A stretch of 64,000 nt of DNA from Albifimbria verrucaria (taxonomy: Eukaryota; Ascomycota; Sordariomycetes; Hypocreales; Stachybotryaceae): positions 248,001-312,000 of the forward strand of contig JAHREC010000007.1 of NCBI GenBank assembly GCA_020081605.1. The letters are read 5' to 3'. Under the pieces are notes generated by a model. It saw only the letters and a program-made list of their open reading frames with translations. It did not search any database and had not been told where the DNA came from. Positions 61,801 through 64,000 of the stretch are shown piece by piece. Position 1 is the stretch's first letter. Each line of letters starts with the position of its first letter. A program made the translations under genes and the position numbers.

Positions 61801-62483
61801 GTCAATACGCGGTTCGGTATAAACAACTGAGAGAGTTGGCATTGGCCTTACCCAAGTGGGGAAGTGGTGATGAGGAAGTCAACAAATTAGGCGACTGGTT
61901 CATCGAGAATATGGTTCGACTTTGCGTCGATAAGATCAACTCTCCTGCCTTAAAACCGAAGCTGGATGAGATTGCTAAGGTACATGGGGAAAGCCTGAAG
62001 TTTGTGATTACCCCGGGCATTGGAACTTTTGAAGGTTACGTCGGCGACGGTGCCCCATGTGGAGCCTCAGCGGACGGCCGTCGCAACGGGATGCCCATTG
62101 CGTCTGACCTTTCACCGACACCGGCTGCGCAAGACCTGCCTCCAAACCCTGCTTTCCGAAACATTTACCAAGCCATGAAAAGTTGTCAATCCGACGCGGT
62201 AACATATGGCCTCTCTAATGCGTCCCCGGTTGATATGAATATCGACGAGAAATTTCCGCTAGAAGACTTGAAAAAGTTTGTCAAAGCATATGCCAACGGC
62301 GATGTTGGTGGGAATTTGGTCACTCTTACATGCGCAGATCTGAAGACATACCAGGAAGCGGACAAAGATCCGGAGAAGTATAACCTGGTGCGAGTTAGGA
62401 TGGGAGGTTGGACAGAATTTTACGCCACCATGTTCCCGGCACATCAGGATCAACACCAGCGTAGACAGTATTTCACTCCTTAG
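58847..62483 (+). CDS. DyP-type peroxidase / glycyl radical enzyme fusion protein
   Basis: An intronless gene of about 1,210 residues. Residues 45-340 form a dye-decolorizing peroxidase domain: the GxxDG-like motif reads GRYNEG (E181 where most DyPs have Asp), the proximal heme histidine is H250 in SHIHRAH, and a distal arginine R268 follows 18 residues later, then GLIFVAFCNDQPRFEKI. After a linker (HWSVRSPNGYLFYNSQDWLHQM) a full glycyl-radical-enzyme domain starts near residue 420: ALGRLDQILWPF, YDYVSYGTTSVCGVGGN, NPLTLLCLKAARRIPVNAPT, SLRVYKDMPEEFL, the thiyl-radical loop DGCYEP (Cys codon 61257-61259, Glu 61263-61265), DGCLQSGHDLTNGGARF, and the C-terminal glycyl motif RVRMGGWTEF (Gly codon 62406-62408), 24 residues from the end. 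Residues 1-625 are one unbroken ORF, so the fusion is real. Two breaks near 60690 (TTTT) and 61013 (GGGG) need one base each. The GCxE loop resembles dehydratase/lyase GREs, not pyruvate formate-lyase. Substrate unknown. Confidence 0.85.
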
Positions 62484-64000
62484 TGGTTAACTGATAGTGA
62501 GAGAAAATGAATTTGGCGTTGTCAAGACGACATTTGAATCAATTTGTCCAGTGAAATCATTTCTCGTCCAAGAGAAAACAGCTCCAGTGTATTCAACCTG
62601 ATGACTCTCTACAATCCATGAAATTTTATTATAATTTGACGAATATGCCATTAACTCGAGTATCAGCGAGTTCATGAGCTATGCTATCATCTTCACTGAC
62701 CGGTTATCAGACACTTGATGTGGGTTCCATAATGCCAAATATCAAATCTTGTGTCCCCTAGCCTGGTTTAAAATAAATTATACTGAACGGATCACATACC
62801 CAAATATGTATTCAGAATTTGTTTCCCGGATTCAGAAAGCCCCATAGGACTATGCCAAAATTTTCTCTGCAGAGTAACTCGGTACTTGAATATCAGACAG
62901 TGGCTGAGTATTTTAGTATGGTACGGAATAACTCTTAATTTCGTTTGGTTGTATTGTCAGATGCGCATTCAGTTGGACTTTGAGAACGATTGTGCTTTGG
63001 TTCTTGTCCAAATAAGTGATTGTAAAACATTGCAACTAATTTTTAAAATTCACAGATTTATTAAGGGGTGTTGTTCAGTGTTCGTACGTGTGATTTTAAA
63101 TGTCATGGTAATAAAGAGCCCTGTGCAGAAAGGGTTGCCCCCAGGCTTGGCAGAAAATGGAAATGCGAATTTATCTCAGATGGAAATCACGCACGTCTGC
63201 TCAATTTAAAATTCGTCCTGTGAGTTAAGGTATTCTGAAGTTTGACGTATCCTGTGAGCATCTCACCCTTAACTGAACATACCCTATATCTAGAGCATGA
63301 AGAGTTTATTGTTTTTGACGCTAATCCCATAAAATACGCGGATGGCCTCGTTCCGTGTCTGCTAAAGGTAAAGCTTCGGGGTAAGGTCACATTGCAGGTC
63401 GGTGTAAGGGATGGAATATAGCCGATTTGAACGCAGTACGCCATCGCACAAACCTGAAGAATCGTGGAATCTAATTCACAGGGTGAATGTTGAAACCAAC
63501 AAGACCAAAGAAATAGGGGAGCTGGTAAATAAATTACGGCCTCTTCTGCGTCCGTTGCACAATGCATTGCAGGGTGCTGTTTAGAGGGCCTGGGTACGTG
63601 GAACTCACTAGCCCACTTCAAACTTGCTCTATCTAGTCGATCAATTTGTTTATTTTTCTTTTTGGTCAACTGTGGCAAGGAGACCTGGTGGAATCTGGGG
63701 TAAACTGCACAACAAGGATTTCGAGTTTCCCAGGATTTGCTGCCTTCCAGGCATCTTATTGGCCTCTCCTCGAACCGAAGCATTAGTGCATTACCCCAGC
63801 TACAAAAGCCGGGCCGATCACATGATCTCTTTAGATGGAGCCTCAGCAGAATTGATTGCGCGCCTCGGTTCATCTCCTTACATCTTTAACTGTGCCCGAC
63901 ATAGACGATACCGCTTACCATATTTTGGCAAAGGGAATGTCAGATTGACCTCCGTACAGGATGACAGGAAGCCCCTCTAGCCCAGGGAGTGGAGGGATCT
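62484..64000. other. Intergenic to window end
   Basis: About 1.5 kb without a supportable gene. In particular, no radical-SAM activating enzyme follows the glycyl radical gene. ORFs at 62886-63209 and 63187-63980 have no family resemblance. Confidence 0.5.

Noticed and set aside
58847..62483. Pyruvate formate-lyase as the annotation of the C-terminal domain
   Set aside because: The active-site loop is GCxE, not the adjacent cysteine pair of pyruvate formate-lyase; a dehydratase/lyase-like GRE of unknown substrate fits better.
62886..63980. Overlapping ORFs at the right edge as coding
   Set aside because: No family resemblance, no splice-consistent joins and no codon pattern on either strand.

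Overview
The window is nuclear DNA from a filamentous ascomycete, probably a plant-associated Sordariomycete. The evidence is short introns of about 45-60 nt with GT/AG (occasionally GC/AG) borders, a Zn2Cys6 regulator, a PKS-NRPS hybrid gene, and many secreted plant-polysaccharide enzymes. The order is inferred from gene content only; no rRNA, tRNA or mobile element is identifiable.

Left third (1-18.7 kb): a carbohydrate and cell-wall block. It holds a Dal5/Liz1-type MFS carrier (10-1903), a DUF2264 protein (2189-4307), a secreted GH2 glycosidase (8063-5213, minus), a secreted GH95 alpha-L-fucosidase (11571-9043, minus), a PL1 pectate lyase (13171-14569), a metallo-beta-lactamase-fold protein (15234-16242) and a second PL1 lyase with an N-terminal CBM1 (17288-18673). 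The second lyase looks disabled. Middle (18.7-30.5 kb): an AT-rich, gene-poor stretch with two small secreted proteins (19483-19715, six cysteines; 23339-22843), one hypothetical ORF, a copper amine oxidase (27190-25102) and a serine beta-lactamase-type hydrolase (30443-28640).

30.8-48.6 kb is a secondary-metabolite cluster. It has a PKS-NRPS of about 4,000 residues (42850-30798), a divergently transcribed cytochrome P450 (43441-45377), a Zn2Cys6 regulator (46631 to about 45063) and a stand-alone enoyl reductase (48569-47421) that probably acts in trans on the PKS. The PKS/P450 shared promoter has two CGG/CCG site pairs of the kind Zn2Cys6 factors bind. Right end: a subtilisin-like protease (53677-50701), a GH29 alpha-L-fucosidase (57283-55774) and, at 58847-62483, an intronless gene fusing a dye-decolorizing (DyP-type) heme peroxidase to a complete glycyl-radical-enzyme domain. 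This is the most unusual item here: glycyl radicals are oxygen-sensitive and no activating enzyme is encoded in the window.

A technical point affects most gene models. Many reading frames break, and nearly every break I could resolve is one missing base in a short homopolymer (commonly 4-6 nt), with the protein family continuing in the next frame. This looks like sequencing or assembly error rather than gene decay. The clearest exceptions are an in-frame TAG and a lost arginine in the CBM1-PL1 gene. Coordinates below span each whole gene through such breaks.
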